DNA of 64,000 nt, taken from assembly GCF_019844075.1 (NCBI RefSeq), contig NZ_CP081964.1, forward strand, positions 2,728,001 to 2,792,000, written 5' to 3'. The translations under genes and the position numbers were made by a program. This stretch comes from Curtobacterium sp. TC1 (GTDB lineage Bacteria; Actinomycetota; Actinomycetes; Actinomycetales; Microbacteriaceae). The first letter of the stretch is position 1; every line of letters begins with the position of its first letter. Below are positions 1-8,689 of this stretch, one piece after another. The notes under the pieces are model-generated. The model did no database searches. It was not told the DNA's origin and worked only from the letters and a program-made list of their open reading frames with translations.

Positions 1-464
1 ACCAGCCGCTCGCGGTCGTGCTCGGCGACCGCGCCGTGCCCGACGACGCCGCGGTCCGACGACACCCGCGCGGGCTCGTGACCCTGCCGGGGCGCGACCT
101 CGCGGCCTCGCTCGCCGCCCTGCGCGGACACGGCGTGCACTCGGTGTTCGTCGAGGGCGGCCCCACCGTCGCGTCCGCACTCATCGCCGCCGGACTCGTC
201 GACGAGTACCTCGTGTACGTCGCCCCCGTCCTGCTCGGCGGACCCCGCGTCGCCCTCGACGACCTCGGAGTGGGAAGCATGTCCGAGCGTCGGCGGTTGG
301 ACGTACTATCGACCACCAGCCTCGGCCCCGATCTGCTGGTCCGAGCCCGACCGCAGCGCACCGACACGACGCAGCCGCAGCAGCAGCAGCAGCAGCAGCA
401 GCAGCACGATGCAGCACCCGGGTTCGGAGACGACGGGCCCACGAACGACCGGAGCACCCCATGA
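1..464 (+). CDS. ribD: RibD C-terminal (reductase) domain, 5'-truncated by the window edge
   Basis: The reading frame enters from the left edge, so the N-terminal deaminase domain is missing. The visible part is the end of a RibD-type reductase domain, recognised by VEGGPTVASALIAAGLVDE and VYVAPVLLGG, which reduces the ribosylamino-pyrimidine intermediate in riboflavin synthesis. The C-terminus is odd: nine consecutive CAG codons (378-404) encode a Q9 tract, followed by a low-complexity tail. The stop overlaps the ribA start by four bases (ATGA), so the two genes are translationally coupled. Family call is strong; the exact domain layout upstream cannot be seen. Confidence 0.85.
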   Translation, partial: QPLAVVLGDRAVPDDAAVRRHPRGLVTLPGRDLAASLAALRGHGVHSVFVEGGPTVASALIAAGLVDEYLVYVAPVLLGGPRVALDDLGVGSMSERRRLDVLSTTSLGPDLLVRARPQRTDTTQPQQQQQQQQQHDAAPGFGDDGPTNDRSTP

Positions 465-1117
465 CCGACGCGCTGACCTCCTCCACCCCGGGCAGCCCCG
501 TCCAGTTCGAGGTCTCGACGAACGTCCCGACCACCCACGGCACGTTCCAGATGCGCGCCTACCGCGACCTCGTCACCGGTGCGGAGCACGTCGCGATCAT
601 CGGTGCACTGCCCGACGGGTCCGCACCGTCGGACGGCGCCCTGGTCCGTGTGCACTCCGAGTGCTTGACCGGCGAGGCGTTCGGGTCGCTGAAGTGCGAG
701 TGCGGACCCCAGCTCGACGCCGCCCTCGACACCATCGCCGCCGAGGGCGGGGTGGTGGTCTACCTGCGCGGGCAGGAAGGGCGCGGCATCGGACTCATCA
801 ACAAGCTCAAGGCCTACCGCCTGCAAGAAGACGGCCTCGACACGCTCGACGCCAACCTGGCGCTCGGGCTGCCGGCCGACTCACGCGCGTACGGCGGGGC
901 CGCCGGCATCCTCGCCGACCTCGGCATCACCCGGGTGCGACTGCTGTCGAACAACCCCGAGAAGCGTCGGCAGCTCGAGGAGCACGGCATCACCGTCGAG
1001 TCGCTCGTGCCCCTGGTCGTCGGCGTCTCCACGCAGAACGCGGGGTACCTCGACACCAAGCGCGACCGGATGGGGCACCAGCTGCCTGCACACATCGAAG
1101 CGGGCGCGGCCAGCTGA
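461..1117 (+). CDS. ribA: GTP cyclohydrolase II
   Basis: A 218-residue stand-alone GTP cyclohydrolase II that opens GTP to the diaminopyrimidine precursor, the first committed step of riboflavin synthesis. The zinc ligands are visible as C68, C79 and C81, with the 11- and 2-residue spacing of E. coli RibA. The signature GQEGRGIG lies at 104-111 and a conserved NNPEK motif follows. There is no fused RibB (DHBP synthase) domain, unlike many actinobacterial RibBA proteins. It starts inside the ribD stop codon, so it belongs to the same operon. Confidence 0.95.
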   Translation: MTDALTSSTPGSPVQFEVSTNVPTTHGTFQMRAYRDLVTGAEHVAIIGALPDGSAPSDGALVRVHSECLTGEAFGSLKCECGPQLDAALDTIAAEGGVVVYLRGQEGRGIGLINKLKAYRLQEDGLDTLDANLALGLPADSRAYGGAAGILADLGITRVRLLSNNPEKRRQLEEHGITVESLVPLVVGVSTQNAGYLDTKRDRMGHQLPAHIEAGAAS

Positions 1118-1305
1118 CTCTGGGCTGATTCGCAGGTGGGCGACATCTGTCGTACGATGGTGGCTTCCGTCACAAGCGGTCCCCCACCAACCGAACGCAC
1201 CCGATCGGTGCCCGCGCCACCCCGCGCGAACCGATCGGTGTCCGCCGCTTCGGGTACCCGTGCTCCCTGCCAGGAGCGCGCACCACGGAAGACCACACGA
1301 CACCC

Positions 1306-2685
1306 ATGACCGCCGCACCGGCACCAGCAACCCCGACCTCAGCTCCGGCACCAGCAGGCAACCCGCGCTCGCGCGTCGTCATCGCCAGCCTCGTCGGCAC
1401 CTCGATCGAGTTCTACGACTTCTACGTCTACGCGACGGCGGCGGTCCTCGTCTTCCCGACGCTGTTCTTCCCGAACGAGGACCCCACGGCATCGCAGCTG
1501 TCGTCGTTCGTGACGTTCGCCCTCGCCTTCTTCGCGCGGCCGATCGGGTCGATCATCTTCGGGCACTTCGGTGACCGGGTCGGCCGCAAGACCACCCTCG
1601 TGGCCTCGCTGCTCGTCATGGGTACCGCGACGTTCCTGATCGGCTGCCTGCCGACGTTCAGCAGCATCGGTGTCTGGGCTCCGGTCCTGCTCGCCGTGAT
1701 GCGCTTCGCCCAGGGTGTCGGCCTCGGTGGTGAGTGGTCCGGTGCGGCCCTGCTCGCGACCGAGAACGCCCCGAAGGGCAAGCGCGGCGTCTTCGGTTCG
1801 ATGCCGCAGCTCGGCGCGCCGATCGGCTTCCTGCTCGCGAACGGCCTGTTCATCGCGATCAACGCCGCGATGCCCGCCGGCGCCGACGGCACGCCGAACG
1901 CCGACTTCCAGGCGTGGGGCTGGCGCATCCCGTTCCTGCTCTCGGCGGTGCTGGTCATCGTCGGGCTCTACGTGCGCTTCAAGCTCGTCGAGTCGCCGGT
2001 GTTCCGCGGCGTCCAGGAGTCCGGCACGGTCGCGAAGATCCCGCTGGGCCGGGTGTTCCGCACCTCGTGGAAGGCGCTCATCGTCGGCACGCTCGGCATG
2101 GTCGCGACCTACGTGCTCTTCTACTTCATGACGACGTTCACGCTGTCCTACGGCACCACCGGCGCCGAGGCCAGCCCGCTCGTGCCGAAGGTCGGCCTCG
2201 GCTACAGCCGTGGCGAGTTCCTGACGCTGCTCATGATCGGCGTCGTCTTCTTCGGCATCTTCACCCCGATCGCCGGCATGCTGGCCGACCGGTTCGGTCG
2301 CCGGAAGACCCTCATCCCGACCACGATCGGCATCGCGCTGTTCGGTCTGACGTTCCAGTTCTGGTTCGCGGCGTCGCAGGGTCCGATCACGGTCGTGACG
2401 TTCCTGATCGTCGGGCTGTCCCTGATGGGTCTGACCTTCGGGCCGATGGGCGCGCTCCTGCCGGAGCTGTTCCCGACGAACGTCCGGTACACCGGCTCGG
2501 CGATCGCGTACAACGTCGCGTCGATCCTCGGCGCCTCGCTCGCTCCGACCATCGCCCTGGCGCTCTGGCAGCCCGACGGCAACATCTTCCTGGTCGGGCT
2601 GTACCTGACGATCGCCGCCGTCGTGACGCTCGTCGCGCTGCTCTTCGTCCGTGAGACGAAGAGCAAGGAGTTCGCCGACGCCTGA
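1306..2685 (+). CDS. MFS transporter, metabolite:H+ symporter (MHS) type
   Basis: A 459-residue inner-membrane transporter with about twelve hydrophobic segments. The first helix region (VGTSIEFYDFYVY) and the loop-2 motif GDRVGRK at 89-95 are typical of the MHS branch, which includes ProP, shikimate and citrate/alpha-ketoglutarate symporters. The N-terminus is an Ala/Pro/Thr-rich cytoplasmic tail of about 20 residues. The 188-bp leader after ribA contains two copies of CCGATCGGTG and a GGAAG ribosome site, so it is probably transcribed separately. The substrate (organic acid or betaine-like) cannot be decided from sequence. Confidence 0.85.
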   Translation: MTAAPAPATPTSAPAPAGNPRSRVVIASLVGTSIEFYDFYVYATAAVLVFPTLFFPNEDPTASQLSSFVTFALAFFARPIGSIIFGHFGDRVGRKTTLVASLLVMGTATFLIGCLPTFSSIGVWAPVLLAVMRFAQGVGLGGEWSGAALLATENAPKGKRGVFGSMPQLGAPIGFLLANGLFIAINAAMPAGADGTPNADFQAWGWRIPFLLSAVLVIVGLYVRFKLVESPVFRGVQESGTVAKIPLGRVFRTSWKALIVGTLGMVATYVLFYFMTTFTLSYGTTGAEASPLVPKVGLGYSRGEFLTLLMIGVVFFGIFTPIAGMLADRFGRRKTLIPTTIGIALFGLTFQFWFAASQGPITVVTFLIVGLSLMGLTFGPMGALLPELFPTNVRYTGSAIAYNVASILGASLAPTIALALWQPDGNIFLVGLYLTIAAVVTLVALLFVRETKSKEFADA

Positions 2686-2696
2686 GACGTCACCAC

Positions 2697-2746
2697 CGAC
2701 GGACGGGAGGCCCGGTGCCAGCTGGCACCGGGCCTCCCGTCCGTCG
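2697..2746. terminator. Perfect 25-bp palindromic hairpin after the MFS gene
   Basis: Two perfectly complementary 25-base arms meet with no spacer 11 bases after the MFS stop. The core GGACGGGAGGC recurs at other intergenic sites in the window. There is no T-tract, so this is a GC-rich terminator-like or REP-like element. Confidence 0.75.
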
Positions 2747-2796
2747 TGTCCGCGCCTCGACCGCCCGGCGCGCGATGCCGACGTACCAGCCTGTCC

Positions 2797-2840
2797 GTCA
2801 ACTCAGGTTGACAGATGTCGGTGCGTCAATGTAGGTTGAC
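2797..2840. promoter_or_regulatory. Two palindromic operator-like sites GTCAA-N6-TTGAC
   Basis: Two 16-bp dyads lie directly upstream of the small HTH gene: GTCAACTCAGGTTGAC at 2797-2812 and GTCAATGTAGGTTGAC at 2825-2840, 28 bp start to start. The second ends four bases before the start codon, a position suited to autorepression. Assignment to the HTH protein is an inference. Confidence 0.6.
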
Positions 2841-2844
2841 ACCC

Positions 2845-3060
2845 ATGGACCGACCGACCATCACGAGCCTCGCGGCCGGCGCCTCCGGGGACGACCCGTT
2901 CTCCGCCCTCGCCAGCGTGCGCGAGCTCCGCCGTGAACTCGACCGGACCGAGGAACTCGCTGCCCGCGCCGCCCGCAACGCCGGGGCGTCGTGGCAGGAG
3001 ATCGCGACCCTGCTCGGTGTCAGCCGACAGGCAGTGCACAAGAAGTACGGCAGAAACTAG
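2845..3060 (+). CDS. Small helix-turn-helix regulator
   Basis: A 71-residue protein made of a short helical N-terminal half (RELRRELDRTEELAARAAR) and a C-terminal HTH (WQEIATLLGVSRQAVHKKYG, 50-69). Homologous small proteins in Actinobacteria commonly sit beside stress or transport genes. I chose the ATG at 2845 because an in-frame upstream start at 2815 would place the second operator inside the coding region. It ends seven bases before the ABC exporter, so the two form an operon, and the paired dyads upstream suggest it represses that operon. Confidence 0.75.
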   Translation: MDRPTITSLAAGASGDDPFSALASVRELRRELDRTEELAARAARNAGASWQEIATLLGVSRQAVHKKYGRN

Positions 3061-3067
3061 GAACACG

Positions 3068-4921
3068 ATGAGCCTCCCCTTCGCGCGCCCCAAGAAGACC
3101 GACGGCCCCCGCGCCACCTTCGGCCGCCTGTTGTCCTACCTGTTCGAGAACAAGCCGGCGATGGTCGTCATCATCGTGCTCAGCATCCTCGGCGCCGGGG
3201 CGTCCCTCGCGCAGCCGTTGCTCGTCAACCAGGTCGTCACGGCGGTGCAGCAGGGCAACACGCTCAGCACGCTCGTGTGGCTGCTCGTCGGGCTCGTCCT
3301 GGTCGCCGGCATCCTGAACGGTGTGCAGCACTTCCTGCTCCAGCGTGCGGGTGAGGGCGTCGTGCTCTCCACGCGCCGCAAGCTCATCGCACGCATCCTC
3401 AACCTGCCGATCTCGGAGTTCGACACCCGTCGCACCGGCGACCTGGTGTCCCGCGTCGGCAGCGACACCACGCTCCTGCGCGCCGTCCTCACCCAGGGCC
3501 TGATCGAGTCGATCGGCGGCGCCCTCACCTTCATCGGCGCGATCATCGCGATGGCGGTCATCGACCCGCTGCTCCTCGTGATCGTGGTCGTCATCGTCCT
3601 GGTCGCGATCGTCGTCGTCGGCGGGCTGAGCCGTCGCATCCGGGTCGCGTCGAAGCGCGCGCAGGAGAAGGTCGGTGACCTGACCGCGGCCGTCGAGCGC
3701 GGCATCGGCGCCGTCCGCACCATCCGTGCCGCGGGCGCGACCGAGCGCGAGGTGCACGAGGTCGACGGACACGCGACCGAGGCCTACCAGCGCGGCCTCG
3801 ACATCGCGAAGATGTCCGCGTTCGTCGTGCCGGTCGCGAGCATCGTCATGCAGGTGGCGTTCATCGCCGTGCTCGGCGTCGGCGGCGCGCAGGTCGCCGC
3901 GGGCACCATCACCATCGCCACGCTCATCACGTTCATCCTGCTGCTCTTCATGATGATCATGCCGCTCGGTCAGGCGATGGGCGCCGCGGTCGCGGTCGCC
4001 CAGGCGCTCGGTGCGCTCGGCCGCATCGAGGAGATCCTGCACCTGCCGACCGAGGCGCAGGACGACGCTGCTGCGCGCCCCGCCGCCGCCGTCGCCTCCG
4101 ACGACGCCATCACGTTCGAGCACGTCACCTTCCGCTACGCCGCCGCCGCGGATGCATCGGGGGCCGACGGCGCGGTCGCGTCCGACCCCGCGGACCGTCC
4201 AGGAGGCCCGGATCGCCTCGCCGACGAACGTCCGGCCGACGACGTGGTGCTCCATGACGTGTCGTTCCGCGTTCCCCGCGGCTCGCGTGTGGCACTCGTG
4301 GGTCCGTCGGGTGCCGGCAAGTCGACGACCCTGGCCCTGATCGAGCGGTTCTACGACCCCACCGAGGGCGTCATCCGGCTCGGTGGCATCGACGTCCGGG
4401 GCATGGACCGCCAGGAGCTCCGTGCCCAGATCGGCTACGTCGAGCAGGATGCCCCGGTGCTCGCCGGCACCATCCGCGCCAACCTGCTGCTCGGGTCGCC
4501 CGACGCCACCGAGGACGACTGCGTCCGGGTGCTCGAGGCCGTCAACCTCGGCGAGGTGCTGCACCGCGATCCGCGCGGGCTGGACGCCCAGGTCGGCGAG
4601 GACGGGGTGATGCTCTCCGGCGGAGAACGGCAGCGCCTCGCGATCGCCCGCGCGCTGCTCGCCGCTCCCCCGATCCTGCTGCTCGACGAGTCGACGTCCT
4701 CGCTCGACGGCGTGAACGAGCAGAAGATGCGGCTCGCCATCGACGCCGTCGCCGAGGACCGCACCCTGCTCGTCATCGCGCACCGGCTGTCCACCGTCGT
4801 GGACTCGGACGTCATCGTCGTGCTCGAGCACGGCCGGGTCGTCGGTGCCGGCACACACTCCGAGCTCGTCGAGTCGACGCCGCTCTACCGCGACCTGGCG
4901 AAGCACCAGCTGCTGGTCTGA
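3068..4921 (+). CDS. ABC exporter, fused membrane and ATPase domains
   Basis: A 617-residue half-transporter: six membrane segments in the first 320 residues, then a nucleotide-binding domain with Walker A GPSGAGKST (about 411-419), signature LSGGERQR (about 516), Walker B ILLLDEST and the H-loop AHRLST. It should work as a dimer exporting a lipid, peptide or drug. An Ala/Asp/Pro-rich insertion of about 35 residues (about 358-392) lies at the start of the ATPase domain between the A-loop FRY and VVLHDVSF, and is unusual. The start follows the HTH gene by seven bases. The substrate is unknown. Confidence 0.88.
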   Translation: MSLPFARPKKTDGPRATFGRLLSYLFENKPAMVVIIVLSILGAGASLAQPLLVNQVVTAVQQGNTLSTLVWLLVGLVLVAGILNGVQHFLLQRAGEGVVLSTRRKLIARILNLPISEFDTRRTGDLVSRVGSDTTLLRAVLTQGLIESIGGALTFIGAIIAMAVIDPLLLVIVVVIVLVAIVVVGGLSRRIRVASKRAQEKVGDLTAAVERGIGAVRTIRAAGATEREVHEVDGHATEAYQRGLDIAKMSAFVVPVASIVMQVAFIAVLGVGGAQVAAGTITIATLITFILLLFMMIMPLGQAMGAAVAVAQALGALGRIEEILHLPTEAQDDAAARPAAAVASDDAITFEHVTFRYAAAADASGADGAVASDPADRPGGPDRLADERPADDVVLHDVSFRVPRGSRVALVGPSGAGKSTTLALIERFYDPTEGVIRLGGIDVRGMDRQELRAQIGYVEQDAPVLAGTIRANLLLGSPDATEDDCVRVLEAVNLGEVLHRDPRGLDAQVGEDGVMLSGGERQRLAIARALLAAPPILLLDESTSSLDGVNEQKMRLAIDAVAEDRTLLVIAHRLSTVVDSDVIVVLEHGRVVGAGTHSELVESTPLYRDLAKHQLLV

Positions 4922-4940
4922 GACCCGCCGCCGGGCGCGT

Positions 4941-6467
4941 TCAGGCGGCGAACGGGTCCGGGGTGAGCACGTACACGGTCTCGAGGTACTCCTCGATGCC
5001 CTCGTGCGAGCCCTCACGGCCGAGGCCGGACGACTTCACCCCGCCGAAGGGGAACGCCGCGTTCGACACCACGCCCGTGTTCAGCCCGAGCATCCCGGTC
5101 TCCAGGCGCTCGGCGAGCCGCTGCCCACGCGGGAAGTCCGTCGTGAAGGCGTAGGCGATGAGCCCGAACTCGGTGTCGTTGGCGAGCCGGATGCCCTCGT
5201 CCTCGGTCGCGAAGCGGGTGATCGACACGACCGGTCCGAAGATCTCGGTCGTCAGGATCTCCGACCCCGGCTGCACCTCGTCGAGCACGGTCGGCGCGAA
5301 GTAGGTGCCGGGCCGCTCGACGCGGTGTCCACCGGTGACGAGCCGGGCGCCGCGGGCGACGGCGTCGTCGACGAGCCCGGCGGCCTTGTCGACTGCGCGG
5401 TCGTCGATGAGCGGACCCATCGTCGTACCGTCCTCGGTGCCACGGCCGATGCGGAGCGCGTCGACCTTCGCGGTGAGGGCGGCGACGAACGCGTCGGCGA
5501 TGCCCTCCTGCACGAAGAACCGGTTCGCGGCGGTGCAGGCTTCGCCGACGTTCCGGAACTTCGCGAGCATCGCGGCGTCCACCGCGGCGTCGAGGTCGGC
5601 GTCGTCGAAGACCAACAGGGGCGCGTTGCCGCCGAGCTCCATGCTCGTCTTCAGCACGTTGTCCGCCGCCTGCTTGAGGAGCGCGGACCCCACCGGCGTC
5701 GACCCGGTGAACGTGAGCTTGCGGAGTCGACGGTCCGCGATGATCGGCTCGGACAGCCCCTTGGCGTCGAGGGACGGCACCACGTTGAGGACGCCGTCCG
5801 GCAGCCCGGCGCGGCGGAACAGCTCGACCAGGAACAGCGTGGTCAGGGGGGTGAGCTCGGCGGGCTTCACGACGACCGTGCAACCGGCCGCCAGCGCGGG
5901 ACCGATCTTCCGGGTGGCCATCGCGAGCGGGAAGTTCCACGGGGTGATCGCGTACACCGGACCGACCGGACGCTTCAGGACGATGGCGCGTCCGGTGCCC
6001 TCGGGGGTGGTGCGGTAGTCGCCGCCGATGCGGACGGCCTCCTCCGAGAACCAGCGGAGGAACTCGCCGCCGTAGACGACCTCGCCGCGGGCTTCGGCCA
6101 GGGGCTTGCCCATCTCGAGCTTCATCAGGGCGGCCAGGTCGTCCTCGCGCGCGCGGACCAGGTCGAACGCGCGGCGCAGCACGTCGGAGCGCTGCCTCGG
6201 TGCGGTGGCGGCCCACTCCTGCTGCGCGGCGACCGCGGCGTCGAGTGCGGCGATGCCGTCCTCGGGGGTGGCGTCGGCGACCTCGGCCAGGACGTCGCCG
6301 GTCGAGGGGTCGCGGACGGCGAACGTGGCGCCGCTCGTCGACGACCGCCACGCCCCGCCGATGAACAGGCCGGTCGGGACGCCCCGCACGGTGACGTGGT
6401 CGTCGCCCACGGTCGTGACGAGGTCGCCGGTCGTGGTGTCGGTGTCGGTGCTCGTGGTGTCGGTCAC
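4941..6467 (-). CDS. gabD: NAD(P)-dependent succinate-semialdehyde dehydrogenase
   Basis: A 508-residue aldehyde dehydrogenase. The catalytic Glu lies in MELGGNAP (about 275) and the catalytic Cys in GEACTAANR (about 308). The ITPWNFPLAMATRKIGPALAAG segment and SSGLGREGSHEGIEEYLE C-terminus are typical of the GabD class, which oxidises succinate semialdehyde to succinate in the GABA shunt. The GTG start has a GAGGAG site seven bases upstream and overlaps the nicotinamidase stop by four bases. The Thr/Asp-rich first 15 residues look like a non-conserved extension. Substrate is inferred from family resemblance. Confidence 0.85.
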   Translation of the reverse strand: MTDTTSTDTDTTTGDLVTTVGDDHVTVRGVPTGLFIGGAWRSSTSGATFAVRDPSTGDVLAEVADATPEDGIAALDAAVAAQQEWAATAPRQRSDVLRRAFDLVRAREDDLAALMKLEMGKPLAEARGEVVYGGEFLRWFSEEAVRIGGDYRTTPEGTGRAIVLKRPVGPVYAITPWNFPLAMATRKIGPALAAGCTVVVKPAELTPLTTLFLVELFRRAGLPDGVLNVVPSLDAKGLSEPIIADRRLRKLTFTGSTPVGSALLKQAADNVLKTSMELGGNAPLLVFDDADLDAAVDAAMLAKFRNVGEACTAANRFFVQEGIADAFVAALTAKVDALRIGRGTEDGTTMGPLIDDRAVDKAAGLVDDAVARGARLVTGGHRVERPGTYFAPTVLDEVQPGSEILTTEIFGPVVSITRFATEDEGIRLANDTEFGLIAYAFTTDFPRGQRLAERLETGMLGLNTGVVSNAAFPFGGVKSSGLGREGSHEGIEEYLETVYVLTPDPFAA

Positions 6468-7084
6468 AGCTGTGCTCCTCCGGGGTTCGCGAGCCCCTCG
6501 TCCATGTCGCTGCGGTCGACGTGCCCGCCGGCCGCTCGGATCTCGTCGAGCGCGCGGTCGCTGCGCTCGGGGTCGACGCCGGCCACCAGGTCCTCGTAGA
6601 CGGCGACGTCGATGCCGGCGGCGCGCGCGTCGAGGGCCGAGGCCCGGACGCAGTGGTCGGTGGCGATGCCGACGATGTCGACGGAGTGCACCCGGTGCTC
6701 CGTCAGGATCTCCGGCAACGGCACGCCGTCTTCGGTCCTCGCCTGGAACGCCGAGTAGTCCGGCGTGCCCTGGCCCTTGAAGACGTCGACGTCGATCGGA
6801 TCGGTGTCGAGCTCCGGGTGGTACTCGGCGCCCGGCGTGCCGGCGACGCAGTGCACGGGCCACGTGTCGACGAAGTCGGGGCCCTCCGGTCCGGCGAAGT
6901 GTCCGCCGTTGTCGTCGTCGCCGTGGTGCCAGTCGCGGGAGCCGACGATCAGGTCGTACTCCTCGGCGTGCCGGCCGAGGAACGCGCTGATCCGTTCCGC
7001 GAGGGCCGCGCCACCGGTCACCCCGAGCGCACCGCCCTCGGTGAAGTCGTTCTGGACGTCGACGATGAGGAGAGCCCGTGCCAT
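6464..7084 (-). CDS. pncA: Nicotinamidase / isochorismatase-family hydrolase
   Basis: A 206-residue cysteine hydrolase that deamidates nicotinamide to nicotinate for NAD salvage. The Asp-Lys-Cys triad is visible: D9 in IVDVQNDF, K near 102 in VFKGQG, and C near 143 in GIATDHCVRAS, the nicotinamidase form of the motif. Metal-binding residues appear in SRDWHHGDDDNGGHF. It is translationally coupled to the aldehyde dehydrogenase downstream and follows the DD-carboxypeptidase gene in the same direction by 23 bases. Confidence 0.9.
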   Translation of the reverse strand: MARALLIVDVQNDFTEGGALGVTGGAALAERISAFLGRHAEEYDLIVGSRDWHHGDDDNGGHFAGPEGPDFVDTWPVHCVAGTPGAEYHPELDTDPIDVDVFKGQGTPDYSAFQARTEDGVPLPEILTEHRVHSVDIVGIATDHCVRASALDARAAGIDVAVYEDLVAGVDPERSDRALDEIRAAGGHVDRSDMDEGLANPGGAQL

Positions 7085-7107
7085 GGGCCCATCCAACACC
7101 CGGTGAC

Positions 7108-8616
7108 TCAGGAGTCGGTGAGCTTGCTCCCGCAGGAGTACGTCGCCGCGGTCACCGCGTCGAGCGCCGGCAGGGCGGCCGCTCGCGACGACCCGATGGC
7201 GTAGAACGCGAAGGTCAAGCGTGATCCGTCCGCGGCGTCGATGTACCCGCCGAGCGTGTTCGCGCTGTCGATCCACCCGGTCTTCGCGTGCACCTTGCCG
7301 CGCGCGACGGCGTTCGCGCCGGTGAAGCGGCTGGCGAGGGTGCCGGACTGGCCCGACACGGGCAGGGCGTTCGCGAGGGTCCCGAGGCCCTTCGCACCCG
7401 CGGCGACCTGCACCATGAGGTTGGCGACGAAGTTCGGCGACACCGCGTTCGCAGCGCTCTCGCCCGACCCGTCCTTGATGACGATGCCGGCCGGGTCGAC
7501 GCCGTAGGAGCCGAGCGCCGACTGGTACACCGAGGTGAGCGACGCCGCCGAGCCGTTCGAGCCGGACTCCTTCGACGACACCCGGGCGAGCATCTCGGCG
7601 AGGGTGTTGTCCGAGTTGGGGATCATCTGCCCGACGAGCGTCGACACCGGCTGCGACGACACCGTCGCGATGGTGTTCGTGCTGGTCGTGGCACGCTTGA
7701 CGATCTGCGCGTTCGCGGCGCCCGCCACCCCGGCGTTCGCCAGTGCCGTCCGGAACGCCGCACCGGCCCGACCGACCGGGTCCTCGGACCGGGGCGAGGT
7801 CGCCGCGGCCGGGTTCGCCCGGTCACCGTCGACCATCAACGCGGTGACCTTCGGCTGGTAGCCGATGGTGCGCTCGGACACCGGCCACGTGGGGTCCCAC
7901 GCGTCGGCGTCGCTCCAGTACGTGTCGTCGGTCACGATCGTGGTGACGGCGGCGTCGCCGACCTTCGCCTTCACCTGCTGAGCGAGCTGCGCGAGCGTCG
8001 GGGCGCCCGGGTAGACCGTGCCGTTGCCCGCCGACAGGGTCGCGTCGCCGTGTCCGACCAGTGCGATGGTCCCGCCGGACTCCTGCGTGACCGTGGTCGG
8101 GATGCGGTGGTCGCCCCCGAGCACCGCGAGTGCCGTCGCCGTCGTCAGGGTCTTCATGACACTGCCGGTCTGGGCTGGCGTGTCCCCGTCCTTCGAGAAC
8201 AGGACCTCGCCCGTCTTCGCGTCCATGACGTAGCCCTCGAACGCGCCGAGACCGCTCGCCGACGCCGCGCCCGCGATCGAGCAGGTGCGCAGCGCGGACG
8301 GGCCGGCCGGGTCCTTCGGCACGGCGCGGGCGTCCGGGGTCGGTGTCGGCGTGCTCGTCGGTCGCTTCGTCGCGGCGGTCGAGCGACTCGGCGTCGACGT
8401 CGCGCTCGAGGTCGTCGGCGGTGCCGCGGACGTGCGGGTGTCCGGTGTCATCGCCGCGGCGACCGCGACGGCGCCGCCCGAACCGACCACGAGCAAGGCG
8501 GCGAGCCCACCGGCGATCCAGGGCACCGGACGTCGCACGGCGGAGGCGCGCGCTGCTGCGACGGCGGCGCGGAGACGCTCCGGTACGGAAGGCGGGGTGG
8601 GCTGCTGCTCGGACAT
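7108..8616 (-). CDS. dacB: D-alanyl-D-alanine carboxypeptidase, PBP4 (DacB) family
   Basis: A 502-residue serine peptidase with one membrane anchor (about 34-56) after a cytoplasmic N-terminus, then a Ser/Thr/Pro-rich linker and an extracellular catalytic domain. The three penicillin-binding motifs are present: SVMK (about 150), SDN (about 334) and KTG (about 444). The large separation between the first two is the mark of the PBP4/S13 class, which trims peptidoglycan pentapeptides or cross-links. The ATG start gives the membrane anchor the expected position. It is upstream of pncA and gabD on the same strand. Confidence 0.9.
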   Translation of the reverse strand: MSEQQPTPPSVPERLRAAVAAARASAVRRPVPWIAGGLAALLVVGSGGAVAVAAAMTPDTRTSAAPPTTSSATSTPSRSTAATKRPTSTPTPTPDARAVPKDPAGPSALRTCSIAGAASASGLGAFEGYVMDAKTGEVLFSKDGDTPAQTGSVMKTLTTATALAVLGGDHRIPTTVTQESGGTIALVGHGDATLSAGNGTVYPGAPTLAQLAQQVKAKVGDAAVTTIVTDDTYWSDADAWDPTWPVSERTIGYQPKVTALMVDGDRANPAAATSPRSEDPVGRAGAAFRTALANAGVAGAANAQIVKRATTSTNTIATVSSQPVSTLVGQMIPNSDNTLAEMLARVSSKESGSNGSAASLTSVYQSALGSYGVDPAGIVIKDGSGESAANAVSPNFVANLMVQVAAGAKGLGTLANALPVSGQSGTLASRFTGANAVARGKVHAKTGWIDSANTLGGYIDAADGSRLTFAFYAIGSSRAAALPALDAVTAATYSCGSKLTDS

Positions 8617-8689
8617 CGCGACCGATCCTACGGAACTGCGGCAGGAGCCTCCAGGCCGGATCGTCGCCGTGTGGACGACGCGACCCGGA

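Noticed and set aside
181..543. Poly-Ala frame opposite the CAG tract
   Set aside because: Shadow of ribD/ribA; the poly-Ala is simply the reverse complement of the CAG run.
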